In this document: piece by piece, positions 44,068 through 54,455 of the stretch
How the letters are laid out: the number at the start of each line of letters is the position of its first letter
How positions within the stretch are numbered: the stretch's first letter is position 1
Source of the DNA: Siderastrea siderea
Taxonomy: Eukaryota > Cnidaria > Anthozoa > Scleractinia > Rhizangiidae
Length of the DNA stretch: 64,000 nucleotides
Direction: 5' to 3'
Assembly: GCA_964030785.1 (NCBI GenBank)
Contig: OZ034968.1
Location: forward strand, 42,571,186 to 42,635,185
Notes under the pieces: model-generated
What the model was told of the DNA's origin: nothing
Database searches by the model: none
Seen by the model: only the letters and a program-made list of their open reading frames with translations
Program-made: the position numbers and the translations under genes

Positions 44068-46895
44068 CTATACTCGCGAGAAATATCACTTTTAAAAGTT
44101 GCAAAATAAAGGCGTTTTGGTGACGAGCACTGAACGAAAGCGATTGTTACTTACAACAGTTTTTAAATAGTTTTGAATGTGCACACTGCTATCAGTGTTG
44201 AAGAAAACGCAAAGCTAACGTTAGAGACTGATACCTTTTATCCAAGAATCGCCCAAAAAATTTGTCCGAAAATCAACTTTTAAGCTATTTGTTTAAATAT
44301 TGTTAATATGCACTTTTAAATGCGCCAAATTTTTGCCTCAAGACAATTTCAATTTGGTGATAACTACAGTCTGTAAACTCTTAATGTTTAGCCTCCGATA
44401 CCCGACATATGGACATTCTGGTTTTACTCATCGAACTAGCTTTTTGATTTCCCTTCTCAATAAAGCGATGAAAAATGAGTTAAGAAAAGGTCCGATCTTC
44501 TTGGAAAAACGAGGTTTCTTAGTACACCTAAGCTAGGTGTTCGATTGGTATTATTGAAAGCTACTGTTTAGTCTTGTTTCTCTTGAACTCCACAACCACG
44601 ATTCGTGGTTGTGGAGTTCAAGCAATTTATTGGTCAATGATTTGTAATTTGGGTACCATGTCTAACAACAAATTAAATGTCTGGCGAATTTTAAACATAA
44701 CATTTTAAAAATGTAGCCTTCACTTTTTTCTTAAAAACGCCGTGAGAAGTTCTTCTCGTTTAATAAGTATATTAATGTGCTTCTATCTCCGCCCACACCT
44801 TTGTTTCAGGGAGTCAAAACAAATAACAGAGGCGCCATTCACCACAAAGAACATTCATCTCGAAAACTACCGCCTTTTATTTGCATTGTTCACGATAAGT
44901 CCCGAGCAATTTTTAGTAGGACGTTTCTCATAAAGGATCGTATGAGCACAATTAAACCGTTAGGCATTCTTAAATCAGCCAAAAATATTTGACAAAGTGG
45001 CAGATTGCACATACTCTATCAGATATTTTCGGCATAGAATTTAACATTGAGTCTAAACTCTTCATTATGTATGACCAAGCTACAAATCGATAGCTGAAGT
45101 GAAATAAACGAAGCTGAAATCATTTGTAAAGTGAGTCATTGTTACCTTCTGTCAATATTAATAATTTGTCTTCTTGAATTTCTTGTGTTCTCTGAAGTTT
45201 TGAGGCATTCCAGCAACTGGAATTCAGTTTGCCGCAGAGCAGCCAAGAAATACATTTTAAAATTTGCGTTGAAAAATACTAAAGCACTATCACTCTGAGA
45301 TATGTTATACGAACAATAGTTTTTCGACTACAAGAAAGCAGACCTGTTTAAAATAACACTATAAAATATATATATTGTACTCTGTTTTATTCTTTGGATA
45401 ACGCAGGAGAACTGGATAACTAGGAGACATAAAAATGTGATGCATGTTGTTTTAATTTATATTGTCTTTCATTTTGTAGCAGTTTCTGCCTTAGACAATG
45501 GATCAATAACCACGCAAGACATTCGAACAATAGGTTTTTGTAGCTTTTAATATGTATATCCACGTATTTTAGCTGTACCAAGAAAGGTGAATTTGAAGAG
45601 TAAGAAAATGTTTACTATAAATTGCTATAGTTCTCTCCTTTTTCCTTCTTGGTTGGCCCAGCCACGGACTATGAAAGGACGAGGATATCCTAACGTTATT
45701 CTTATTTTAATTATTGTTTGATTCAGTTTCGTAATTTCCCTGTAATATTTGCAAAGATGAAGAAATGCATTTTTAAGCAATGTTGGTGAAACCTACTCTC
45801 GAATAATAACCTCTGTGTAGTCGTAAAAATAAAGTCGTATCCGTCACTAACGGAAAACGAAGATGTTTCCTATTTACCGTCTCTTCTTGATAGTTTTTAA
45901 CGTACATTCTGCTGTCAGAATTAACAAACGTAAACCAAACTCTAACGATCAACATTTTTTATCCAACATCAGTCGGAACATAAACACAAAAATTTACGTT
46001 GTAAACCACTTCTTTCTGTTCAAAACACGTTCGTATGCCACTGGCAAAATGTCCCTGGCGAACTCTGTAAACTCAAAATGTTTGGTGAGAAATAACTACA
46101 TCGTAGGTTAACTGATCGATCTTGCCGTGTTATTCTCACTCTCCGGGTAGGATAAGTTTGCAAATACATCCGACTGAATTTTAAGGTGACTGGTATTATT
46201 AAAAGCTAGTTTTTGTCTTGTTTCGTCCTTGGGCTATGGAATTCCCACAACTTAATAGGCTTTGCTATGATCAGTGGGACGAGATCGAACACAAATGTCT
46301 AGCCTGTGTTAAACATAACGTTTTAAAAATGTGCTAGATATTATCAAGCCACGATGCTAGTTTGGAAATCCATTGTCCGATAACGTTATTTTGAAAATAC
46401 AATTTACAAGCGTGTGGCGATCGATGCCAGCATTGAGGTTTCACTAAATTGCTTTTGACGAAAGATCTTCCCGCTAAGAAACTGAAGGCGATAGAAAATG
46501 AATAGGAACTTGAGCTTCTCTCAGAGAAGAGTATTCGAAATTGAGAGACGTTTTGAGTGTTCGATAGTATTGACAGGTTATCATGTTTTTTGTTTCTTCC
46601 TCAATTTCACAGATCTAGCAAATTGCATTTACAGAACAGAATGTAAGTTCCCCATCATTCAGGTAGCAAGAATCGTCTCATTTGATATCCTACTAACGAA
46701 GTGAATTTCCAGTATAAGTGATAAGCGACCGTAGTCGACCTATAGTTTTATAATTACTCACCAACAGAGCGAAGTGAAGTCCATCGACCATTTTAACTAA
46801 GGCTGGAGCGAGAGACTTTTTTACCCACAGCTCATGCCTTTCAACAGGCGTCAGAGTAATGCAAAATTTCAGGACCGTTCTAAACAAACACTTAA
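44068..46895. repeat. Large tandem duplication, copy 2
   Basis: Second copy of the unit at 39585-42402, head-to-tail and highly similar throughout, ending at the same TAAACAAACACTTAA boundary before unrelated sequence. Small indels distinguish it (for example an extra AT step in the AATATATAT tract near 45367). Confidence 0.85.
44582..44622. repeat. Perfect 41-bp palindrome (copy 2)
   Basis: Identical to the palindrome at 40104-40144, including the single central T. The flanks have accumulated substitutions between the copies but the palindrome has none. Confidence 0.9.
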
Positions 46896-48202
46896 GAGCG
46901 GATGTCTGTAAATATCGACCAAGGGTGGGAAATATAAAAATTTTGAAAAATCCCAAAAAATGCTGTAGACTACCCTAGGTATTCTATTAACGAAAATATA
47001 AATTTTAGTTTCATCGGATAAATATTTTGGCGATACGGCGGGTGTCAAGTTTGGGCGCTTGACGGCCTTCGCCAGACCGCTTTTTCAGGGCCCGAGACCA
47101 GACTACGAAAAGAGTTCGATTTTAATCTAAATCAAACATCATTCAACTCAAAAAGCTTCTTATCGTATTAAACGGAATTTAACACACATTTTGAGTCGTC
47201 ATGTGCTTGAATTGATTGCGACTAGAATATTTTACAGATTTTTAAATATTTATAAAATATCGAGGATTTCAAGCGAGCAAAATGTTGTCGAAATTCGAAG
47301 GCCTAAAACACACCTGGTACCTAGTTTCAAACAGCTAAAGGCATTCTACATTAAAAACCAATTTCTAAGCTTTCAAAATATGGTTTTAAAACTTTGGGCA
47401 ACACATGAAATGAATTTATGGGAACGCGAAATTCAGGGAGCACTTGAGTGAAATTTGATCATTCTGACATGACAGTTTTCATGTTCGGCACGACACAAAT
47501 CAATACTCAAACTTATGTTTCAGCCAAAATACGTTTAATTTAGGTAATCTCAAGTCCCACAGTGATATATACATGCTTCATAGACATTAGGTGCAAAATT
47601 TTACATCAATTTTTATCCGCAAAGAACTCATGTCTCGGCTTTGAGGTATTTGAACTTGCCTCGCTAATGTAAACAGGTGGGTCAAGTTCTTATAACGACA
47701 CAGCAAAGTGTTCAAAATCTACCCAAATATCTATCCTGTCTAGTATATAGTCAGGTCTGCAATATGTTTGTTAGTACCTTGTGTCCTTGTTTGTCTTCAT
47801 TTCCGCAAAAACTGAGGTATACGGCGAAATCCCCGCGCGCTCGACGTGCCACGTGTCCCGTGGAAGTGCTGTTACAGGAACCGAGATTGCGTTACATAAC
47901 ATGTCACACAGGGCTACCGAACACAGGAACACCAACAACACGGCCACTTCGTCTACAGGAGATTCTTAGGAAAAAATTAATTCTAGATTTAAAAAATGCA
48001 AATCACCGTAGAACCCTGATAACTTGAACGCGGCAAACTCATATCTTCTCGTTTACTGGGGGCCGATTCCTTTTTTTCTTGTGATACCGTGTGGCACTTA
48101 AGAGCGAATGTTGCCAAAAATCAAACATTTTCAAAATATTGCGGCAACAGCCCAAAAATCAATTCCGCTCATATTCCTGTGTTAGGTAGACCTTAATGTG
48201 AA
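46896..48202. other. Intergenic; no supported gene
   Basis: Only small frames without recognisable domains, such as 47191-47451 and 47677-48027 on the plus strand. No repeat ends recognised. Confidence 0.4.
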
Positions 48203-48326
48203 ACAAATCACTGCATAGTTCGTTTGGCTGAATATCGATTTATTTTCAAGAAAATCGATATTAACGGAATTCGCTCAAAATACCGCTTTTGAAGCTCAAA
48301 ATTTAAGGCAAATCTCGAAGCTTCGC
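48203..48326. repeat. Left arm of a 124-bp inverted repeat around the gypsy element
   Basis: Nearly exact inverse of 56035-56158. The arm itself holds an inner palindrome around ATATCGATTTATTTTCAAG and its inverse. No target duplication is visible outside the arms, so the nature of the enclosed element is unknown. Confidence 0.75.
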
Positions 48327-48483
48327 GTGACAAAATGAAGCATTCCAGAGCAATAAAAAGTAACCAGACTTCTAGAACGATGTTTAAATATATGTCAAAA
48401 GCAATTTCAGCAATTTCTGCTCATTTATTTACGAGCTCTAATTAAATTTATCCGACATACTTTTGACTAGATAAAAAGTATAT

Positions 48484-48653
48484 TGTGAAGACTGCATCCC
48501 GGGTCCAGAAACCGAAACACTTGCACAGATCAGGCAGATTCACATCAAGCGGCCATGTTGTTTATTACAGAACAACGACAATCTCCCCGCGAGGGAGTGG
48601 TAACGAGTCTAACAAAACTATCCCTAAGGGGGTGCGGTAGGGCTTCCGCTACA
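48484..48653 (-). repeat. 3' LTR of the gypsy element
   Basis: 170 bp, identical to 54286-54455. In element orientation it begins TGTAGCGGAAGCCC and ends CTTCACA. Short for an LTR but within the range for gypsy elements. Confidence 0.95.
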
Positions 48654-48667
48654 CTGTCCCCTCCTTT
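48654..48667 (-). promoter_or_regulatory. Polypurine tract
   Basis: In element orientation AAAGGAGGGGACAG directly abuts the 3' LTR. It is the expected primer site for plus-strand DNA synthesis. Confidence 0.8.
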
Positions 48668-48807
48668 AATGAACACTGTCCCAGTGTGACAACTGAAAAC
48701 GGGAAACATGAAAAAACGAAACTACAGTCCAGTGGCAGCTAATCCACCCAAATCTCTAATTAATCTTTTGAAATTTCAACTGTTTAATGTTCAAGCTAGT
48801 GAAAGGG

Positions 48808-51800
48808 CTACTCCCATTCACCATAACGTTCTGGTTTCCTCCGCTCTCTTCCGTAACGGCTTTTCAAATTCTGCGCGGGGCTCTCAGGTACACTGGGAGG
48901 GGCGGCTTGCCCGTTCATAGCTACGCTCTCTCCTTCAACAACTGGTAGGGCATCACTAGGTACATCTGCATCAGAGTCATTATCCACGTTAAATTCAGTG
49001 TCACTGTTCTCCGCATCTGAGTCAGTCCTTTCGGGCATCTCCGGTGCAGTTGGGTTTGGAGACTCCATGGAAACCCTTGGAGGGCTTCCATCCACATGGC
49101 CTTCTCTTAGTTCAGCTGACACAGAGCCACCCGGGTTAACAGGCTCACTTCTTTCGGCGCACACAACCGGGGACACAGCAGGCACATCAGTCTCTCCCCT
49201 CTCTGCAATCCAGCTCTCTAATGCAGGTCCAAGATACGGCTTGAGACGATCAGCGTGGATCACCTTAGGTTTTGCTCTTCGGCTTCTTTGAATTCGATAG
49301 GTAACATCTGACAGCTTTGACACTACTAAGTAAGGGCCTTCCCAAGGGCAATCTAATTTGGGGTTCCTTCCCTTCTTCCGGCGAATGTTGTGCAGCCAGA
49401 CGCTGTCTCCTATCCGAAATGGTTTACTGGACACTCGCTTGTCATAATTACGCTTCTGACGTTCTGCGGCTTTGCTGAGGTGTCTTCGTGCTGTCTCGTG
49501 GGCACCAGCCAGTCTCTTTTGGAGAGCCAGCGCATACTCGGTTGTCAGAGGTGGTGAGTCTACCGGTGGCTCAGTGATCACATCCAGTGGTACTTCAATC
49601 TCCCGTCCCAGCATTAGCATGTTTGGAGTCTCCCCTGTCGATTCGTGAATGGAACTTCTGTACGCCATCATGCACGGTTGGAGCTGCAGGTCCCAGTCCT
49701 CCTGAGTTTCTTTCAGTTTACCTCGCAGCATTTCAATCAATGTCCGGTTGTACCGTTCCACTTGGCCGTCTGACTGTGGATGCAACGGAGATGTTCTAGT
49801 TTTCTCAATGTCCAAGAGCTTACATACTTCAGCCATAACTTTGGACTCAAAGTTAGTCCCTTGATCACTGTGCAACTCACGAGGAACTCCAAATCGGCAC
49901 ACAAATTCACCCACCAACTTCTCAGCCACTGTAACGGCTTCTTGATTTGGGATGGCATAACTCTCTGTCCACTTGGTAAAGTAGTCTGTCACCACAAGTA
50001 CAAATCTATTCCCACGAGGGGTCAGCGGCAGGGGTCCCAGTATGTCCATTGCAAGCCGTTCCATTGGTGCACCCACCACATACTGCTTTAGTGGTGAACG
50101 TCGCTTTCTTCCCCAGTTCTTCTTTGCACCACACTCGTGACATATTCTGACCCATCTCTTGACTTGTGTAGTCAGCCCTGGCCAGTAGTAACGTGATCTC
50201 ACTGCTGCAAGGGTCTTATTGATACCTCGATGGCTGGCTGTGGTGTGGTCGTGGTGTGCCTTTACAGCAGTGTCTCGCAGATCTCGGGGAAGGATAATCT
50301 GGTAGCTAACCCTGGCGCCGCTCTCCTCTTCCCATCTTCGGCAAAGCACCCGATCGTGAATTTCCAGTTGATCCCACTGAGCCCAGAGTGACTTGACTGT
50401 ACGGTCACATGGAGACACATCTTCCCACTTCGGCCTGACAGCACCTGCCTTTTTAAACTGGAGTATCACTTTAAGACTGAGATCAGCTTCTTGTTGATCA
50501 CGAAGGTACTCTCGAGTCCAAGTTGGTTCTAATTTGATTGTGTTGCATCTGGTGCTGAGTTCGTCAGTGGGCGCACAATGTTCAGTAGCAGCTGAAGACA
50601 ATTCTGCTCCATCCTGCTCAACATGAGGACTCCCTGTCTGCCTTACAACAAACTCGTCACTCCCAGCAAGTGAAACTTCAGTCTGAACAGCAACACTAAC
50701 CATTTGTTCAGCCTTCTTCCACTCCTTACACCATTTGCAGCCATCACTACAAGGTCTTCGTGACATGGCGTCAGCATTTTGATGCCGCTGACCTTCTCTA
50801 TACTCAATCTCATAGTTAAATGGACTTAGGAGCTCTATCCATCTTGCTAACTGTCCCTCTGGTTCCTTGACTTTAAGTACAGAGCGAAGCGGTGCATGGT
50901 CGGTTCGGATTCGAAATTTTGGTCCCTGTAAATAATGACGAAACTGCTTGACGAACTCCACAACAGCAAGCAATTCTTTCCGCGTGACACAATAGTTTCT
51001 CTCAGCTTTAGTCAATGTTCGGCTTGCAAAAGCGACAGGGTGTTCGACCCCATCCTTCAACTGACTTAGGACGGCTCCAATTCCATGATTGCTGGCATCA
51101 GTGTCTAGTATGAACTCCGCAGAGAAGTCAGGGTAAGACAGAATAGGAGCCGTGGACAGCAACTTCTTTAATGCGTCAAATGAAGACTGGCACTCTGATG
51201 TCCAAGCAAAGTCAACATTAGCTTCGGTCAGTTTATGAAGGGGCCTGGCCACGCTGGCAAAATTAGGAACAAATCGGCGGTAGTAACCTGCAAGTCCTAG
51301 GAAGCTTTTAACCTCAGTCGAATTCTCAGGCACTGGCCACTCGCAAACTCGCTCAACCTTCGCAGGATCAGTCTCAATGCCATTCTCAGACACAATATGA
51401 CCCAGATAAGCAACACTCTTCTGAAACAGCACACATTTGCTTGGCTTCAATTTAAGTCCGGCTGAGACAAACCGACGGAATACTTCCTCCAAACGCTCCA
51501 ATTCTTCTTGAAATGTTCTACCGTACACAATTGTGTCGTCCAAGTAGATTAAGCAGGTTTCAAACCTTAGTCCCACTAAGATCAGTTCCATTAATCGCTC
51601 AAAGGTGCTTGGAGAGGAGGTCAGACCGAAAGGCATGACAGTCCATTCATAGAGACCAGATGTGGTTACGAAGGCAGCTTTACCACTACTCGCTGGATCC
51701 ATTGGAACCTGCCAGTACCCGGAAGCCAAATCTAGGGTAGAGAACCACTTTGCTCCAGAGAGTGCACAAAGGGAGTCGTCGATACGTGGGAGCGGATAGG

Positions 51801-52971
51801 CATCTTTAACTGTGACCGCATTAACCTCTCTGTAGTCAACGCAGAACCTCTGGGTGCCATCTTTCTTGGTTACTAGTACCACTGGAGACGACCAAGGACT
51901 ATTAGATTTCTTCACAATGCCTCTTTCCAATAGATCTTCTACTTGTCTCTCAATTTCTGCATGCTTTGATGGCGATGTTCGGCGAGGCTGCTGCTTTATG
52001 GGCCTTGCATTTCCTGTGTCTATGCAGTGTGTTAGCAGGTTGGTTCTTCCCAGATCCAGCTCCGACAGTGAAAACACATCTTTGCATCGGTGTAGCAGTT
52101 GGGCCACTTCCTCACGTTCCCCCTCAGTTAGCTCTTCCGAGCTGCGTTCCCAGAGTTGTCTGAGTGGTTCTGGCAGTGTATCTCCCTTCGTCTCTACATC
52201 CCTCTCAGTCTGCTCCACTTCACTTGGGGAGCACTGTGAGTCCACTCCAGGAAGCTCTAACTCTGCTACACTAGTTACTGGTTTGGCTAAGGCTACTACG
52301 GTTTGAGCTCCAATGGTTTGCATTTTGTCAGAGGTGTTCAGAATTCTAACAGGTACAAGGCCAGTCTTTCCTGCAGAGACCAGAGTTCTCCCAATGTATA
52401 GGCCCTTGTCTTGTAAACGGGATCCACATGGCTCTAAGATGCGAAGTCCTTGATTGGCTTTCTCAGACTTAGCCACCGACTGTCGTTGGATGAGATGAAC
52501 TGGTATCACTGCCTCACAATGCGGTTCAATTGCCACAACACGACGTGTCACACACCTCAGACTCAGCTGCTGGCAACTCTCACTACAACAGTCAACCGCC
52601 TCTCCATTAATAACAAGTTGCTGCTGAACCAGATCAATTTTTGCATCCACATCTGACAGGAATTCCATTCCCAATATGGCGCAGTCCTCGATGTCAGCTA
52701 CTAATACACTCAAGCTGACATCCTGAGTTCCAATCCGCAAAGTTATGTCCCCTGTACCATAAGTATTGGTTCTCCTTCCATCTGCAACAAACACTTGTGA
52801 ACCATCTTCCCTCAAAGTAAATTTAAAAGCTTCAGGTAATCTTTTGTAACACTCATAAGAGAGAATATTCCTCACAGCACCTGTATCTACCAGCCAAACA
52901 ATCTTACACTGTCCTACAAAACCTGTAACGTAAAGTCCAAATGGGCGAGATTTTGTACTCCGTACTGTCAC
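48808..52971 (-). CDS. pol: Gypsy Pol polyprotein: protease, RT, RNase H, integrase
   Basis: 1387 codons are open from a GTG at 52971; the frame itself runs back to about 53095, overlapping gag. Visible domains (numbering from the GTG): aspartic protease with DTGA at 29-32; reverse transcriptase with YLDD at 476-479 and the MPFGL motif upstream; RNase H with DTDASNHG; an HHCC integrase zinc finger (HHDH, CHEC); and integrase catalytic residues D976, D1036 and E1072 (D-59-D-35-E), followed by a GPY/F-type module (WEGPYLVV) and an acidic C-terminal tail. All key residues are present. There is no suitable ATG at the frame start and pol lies in the -1 frame relative to gag, so it is probably made as a Gag-Pol fusion by the frameshift signal at 53016-53082. 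Confidence 0.95.
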   Translation of the reverse strand: MTVRSTKSRPFGLYVTGFVGQCKIVWLVDTGAVRNILSYECYKRLPEAFKFTLREDGSQVFVADGRRTNTYGTGDITLRIGTQDVSLSVLVADIEDCAILGMEFLSDVDAKIDLVQQQLVINGEAVDCCSESCQQLSLRCVTRRVVAIEPHCEAVIPVHLIQRQSVAKSEKANQGLRILEPCGSRLQDKGLYIGRTLVSAGKTGLVPVRILNTSDKMQTIGAQTVVALAKPVTSVAELELPGVDSQCSPSEVEQTERDVETKGDTLPEPLRQLWERSSEELTEGEREEVAQLLHRCKDVFSLSELDLGRTNLLTHCIDTGNARPIKQQPRRTSPSKHAEIERQVEDLLERGIVKKSNSPWSSPVVLVTKKDGTQRFCVDYREVNAVTVKDAYPLPRIDDSLCALSGAKWFSTLDLASGYWQVPMDPASSGKAAFVTTSGLYEWTVMPFGLTSSPSTFERLMELILVGLRFETCLIYLDDTIVYGRTFQEELERLEEVFRRFVSAGLKLKPSKCVLFQKSVAYLGHIVSENGIETDPAKVERVCEWPVPENSTEVKSFLGLAGYYRRFVPNFASVARPLHKLTEANVDFAWTSECQSSFDALKKLLSTAPILSYPDFSAEFILDTDASNHGIGAVLSQLKDGVEHPVAFASRTLTKAERNYCVTRKELLAVVEFVKQFRHYLQGPKFRIRTDHAPLRSVLKVKEPEGQLARWIELLSPFNYEIEYREGQRHQNADAMSRRPCSDGCKWCKEWKKAEQMVSVAVQTEVSLAGSDEFVVRQTGSPHVEQDGAELSSAATEHCAPTDELSTRCNTIKLEPTWTREYLRDQQEADLSLKVILQFKKAGAVRPKWEDVSPCDRTVKSLWAQWDQLEIHDRVLCRRWEEESGARVSYQIILPRDLRDTAVKAHHDHTTASHRGINKTLAAVRSRYYWPGLTTQVKRWVRICHECGAKKNWGRKRRSPLKQYVVGAPMERLAMDILGPLPLTPRGNRFVLVVTDYFTKWTESYAIPNQEAVTVAEKLVGEFVCRFGVPRELHSDQGTNFESKVMAEVCKLLDIEKTRTSPLHPQSDGQVERYNRTLIEMLRGKLKETQEDWDLQLQPCMMAYRSSIHESTGETPNMLMLGREIEVPLDVITEPPVDSPPLTTEYALALQKRLAGAHETARRHLSKAAERQKRNYDKRVSSKPFRIGDSVWLHNIRRKKGRNPKLDCPWEGPYLVVSKLSDVTYRIQRSRRAKPKVIHADRLKPYLGPALESWIAERGETDVPAVSPVVCAERSEPVNPGGSVSAELREGHVDGSPPRVSMESPNPTAPEMPERTDSDAENSDTEFNVDNDSDADVPSDALPVVEGESVAMNGQAAPPSVPESPAQNLKSRYGRERRKPERYGEWE

Positions 52972-53015
52972 ATGTTCACTCCTTTCACGATTGCAATTTA
53001 CAGAGTCAGAACTTT

Positions 53016-53082
53016 GAGGCCCTTGCGAACAATCATTGGGACATCCTACTGGGCCCTCGAGGATGCCCTGTCCAAGTTTCCC
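53016..53082 (-). promoter_or_regulatory. Predicted -1 ribosomal frameshift signal (gag-pol)
   Basis: In element orientation the heptamer GGGAAAC (53076-53082) is in the correct gag phase (G GGA AAC). A 7-base spacer follows, then a stem with 5' arm GGGCATCCT (53060-53068) and 3' arm AGGATGTCCC (53038-53047). The 12-base loop contains the gag stop codon, and GAGGGCCC in the loop can pair with GGGCCTC at 53016-53022, giving a possible H-type pseudoknot. Slipping by -1 enters the pol frame exactly. The same heptamer is used by some retroviruses; use here is inferred from structure only. Confidence 0.75.
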
Positions 53083-54299
53083 GAAGACTGATCAGACTGG
53101 TTCTCTCTCCACTTTGGACATTCTCTTCTCAAGTGTCCCCTGTCTCCACAGATCCAACACTCCCATCCCCTTCTGGCAAAGCCCTGTGGCACCCGATTTT
53201 TGCCAGTTTGGGTACCCTGTGGTTTCTCCTGTTTCACCACAAACTCGTTTAATTGCTTAATGATATTTTCTTGAGCTTCTAATTGCTGTTGTTGTTGTTC
53301 TATCTGTAACCTAAGCCGATCCACTTGCATTTGTAACTGGGTACGTTCTGTCTCCATTGCTCGGACTTTACTGCCTGCCCGTCTAAATGAATTGTTGCTG
53401 TCTAGTAGTCGAAGGGACTCTAATTCTCTTGCAAGTGAAAGGGCTTGATCAAGAGTGCTGGGTTTCTCCCTTCTTAGGTACAGCCTATCATCTTTATCAT
53501 TTAATGCATCAATGAAATGCTGTACAGCAAAGCGTTCCTGTATGACTGCACCCACATCTTGATAAGCAAGGTCTACCATAGAACGAATATCTGTAGCTAG
53601 CATTTGCAAACTCTCACCTTCAAATTGACGGCGGTTTAGAAGTCTCGCCTGATGTAACTCCGCTTGTTTCTCGACACCAAATCTCAGCTGTAATCTTTCC
53701 ACAATTTTTCCGTACTGCCGACACTCGGCGTCGGTTAGTCCACTTAACAATTTCCTGCTGTCTCCACGAAGACTAGCCGTCAAAAACATAGCCTTCTCTT
53801 CCTCATTCCAACCATTGACGATCGAACAGCGCTCGAAATGCATCAAATATTCTTTCAAGGGTTGCTTGCCATCGAAATCCTCGGGCAGTTTAACCGGCTT
53901 CTTGAATTTTCGGTCAGCTGTCTGCTCTACACAACCTGATGACTTTGCCAGGGGCCAAAGGTCGTTTTCAATACGGAACGGATTACCGGATTTTTCACGC
54001 GGTGTGGAGAATGCTCTTGGTGTAAAATTTTCAGCCTCCGCTCGCCAAATGAAAGGACTGGCCGTCTTTCCTTGTTTCTGTGCAGCTGCCGGCCGCTCCG
54101 GCGTCCTGGAAGGAGTACAGTCACTTCCACTTCGAAAAGGATTCGCTCGCTTCGCACGTGGCATGTCACTCGCCGGTAGCGTAGAATCGCCGACCTCTGA
54201 TCGCACAAAAAAGGACCCAAGTGCCTCCAATTCACTTCTGAAAGGATTCTTTGGACTAATTGGAGTGTCCCACCGCTGCCACCAATGTGAAGACTGCAT
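53046..54299 (-). CDS. gag: Gypsy Gag protein with zinc knuckle
   Basis: 417 codons, ending in TAG at 53046-53048. The central part (about residues 130-250) is a retrotransposon Gag capsid-like region (DGKQPLKEYLMHFERC, then LSGLTDAECRQYGKIVERL). A Gln-rich coiled-coil segment follows near residues 315-345, and then a CCHC knuckle (CWICGDRGHLRREC, C-x2-C-x4-H-x4-C) near residue 385. It would form the particle and bind RNA. The first ATG (54299) lies within the last 14 bases of the 5' LTR, and the frame then runs through the primer-binding site; a downstream ATG near 54165 is an alternative start. The frame is intact. Confidence 0.92.
   Translation of the reverse strand: MQSSHWWQRWDTPISPKNPFRSELEALGSFFVRSEVGDSTLPASDMPRAKRANPFRSGSDCTPSRTPERPAAAQKQGKTASPFIWRAEAENFTPRAFSTPREKSGNPFRIENDLWPLAKSSGCVEQTADRKFKKPVKLPEDFDGKQPLKEYLMHFERCSIVNGWNEEEKAMFLTASLRGDSRKLLSGLTDAECRQYGKIVERLQLRFGVEKQAELHQARLLNRRQFEGESLQMLATDIRSMVDLAYQDVGAVIQERFAVQHFIDALNDKDDRLYLRREKPSTLDQALSLARELESLRLLDSNNSFRRAGSKVRAMETERTQLQMQVDRLRLQIEQQQQQLEAQENIIKQLNEFVVKQEKPQGTQTGKNRVPQGFARRGWECWICGDRGHLRRECPKWRENQSDQSSGNLDRASSRAQ
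54268..54284 (-). promoter_or_regulatory. Primer-binding site, tRNA-Leu type
   Basis: One base after the 5' LTR, the element reads TGGTGGCAGCGGTGGGA, the complement of a CCA-tailed acceptor/T-arm end that matches animal tRNA-Leu from memory of that family. It primes minus-strand DNA synthesis. Confidence 0.8.
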
Positions 54300-54455
54300 C
54301 CCGGGTCCAGAAACCGAAACACTTGCACAGATCAGGCAGATTCACATCAAGCGGCCATGTTGTTTATTACAGAACAACGACAATCTCCCCGCGAGGGAGT
54401 GGTAACGAGTCTAACAAAACTATCCCTAAGGGGGTGCGGTAGGGCTTCCGCTACA
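54286..54455 (-). repeat. 5' LTR of the gypsy element
   Basis: 170 bp, identical to the 3' LTR. It must contain the promoter. Its last bases include the first possible gag ATG. Confidence 0.95.

Larger units (their letters stand above)
48484..54455 (-). mobile_element. Complete Ty3/gypsy LTR retrotransposon
   Basis: A 5972-bp element on the minus strand with all the expected parts: two 170-bp LTRs identical as I read them, TG...CA ends, a 4-bp target duplication ATAT (48480-48483 and 54456-54459), a primer-binding site at 54268-54284, gag, pol with protease, RT, RNase H and integrase, and a polypurine tract at 48654-48667. Both long frames are uninterrupted. Identical LTRs imply very recent insertion, so this copy may be able to transpose. 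Domain order (integrase last) places it with Ty3/gypsy (Metaviridae-like) elements rather than Copia. Confidence 0.95.

Noticed and set aside
49587..53252. Several plus-strand frames of 70-150 codons
   Set aside because: Antisense shadows of the intact gypsy pol and gag frames.
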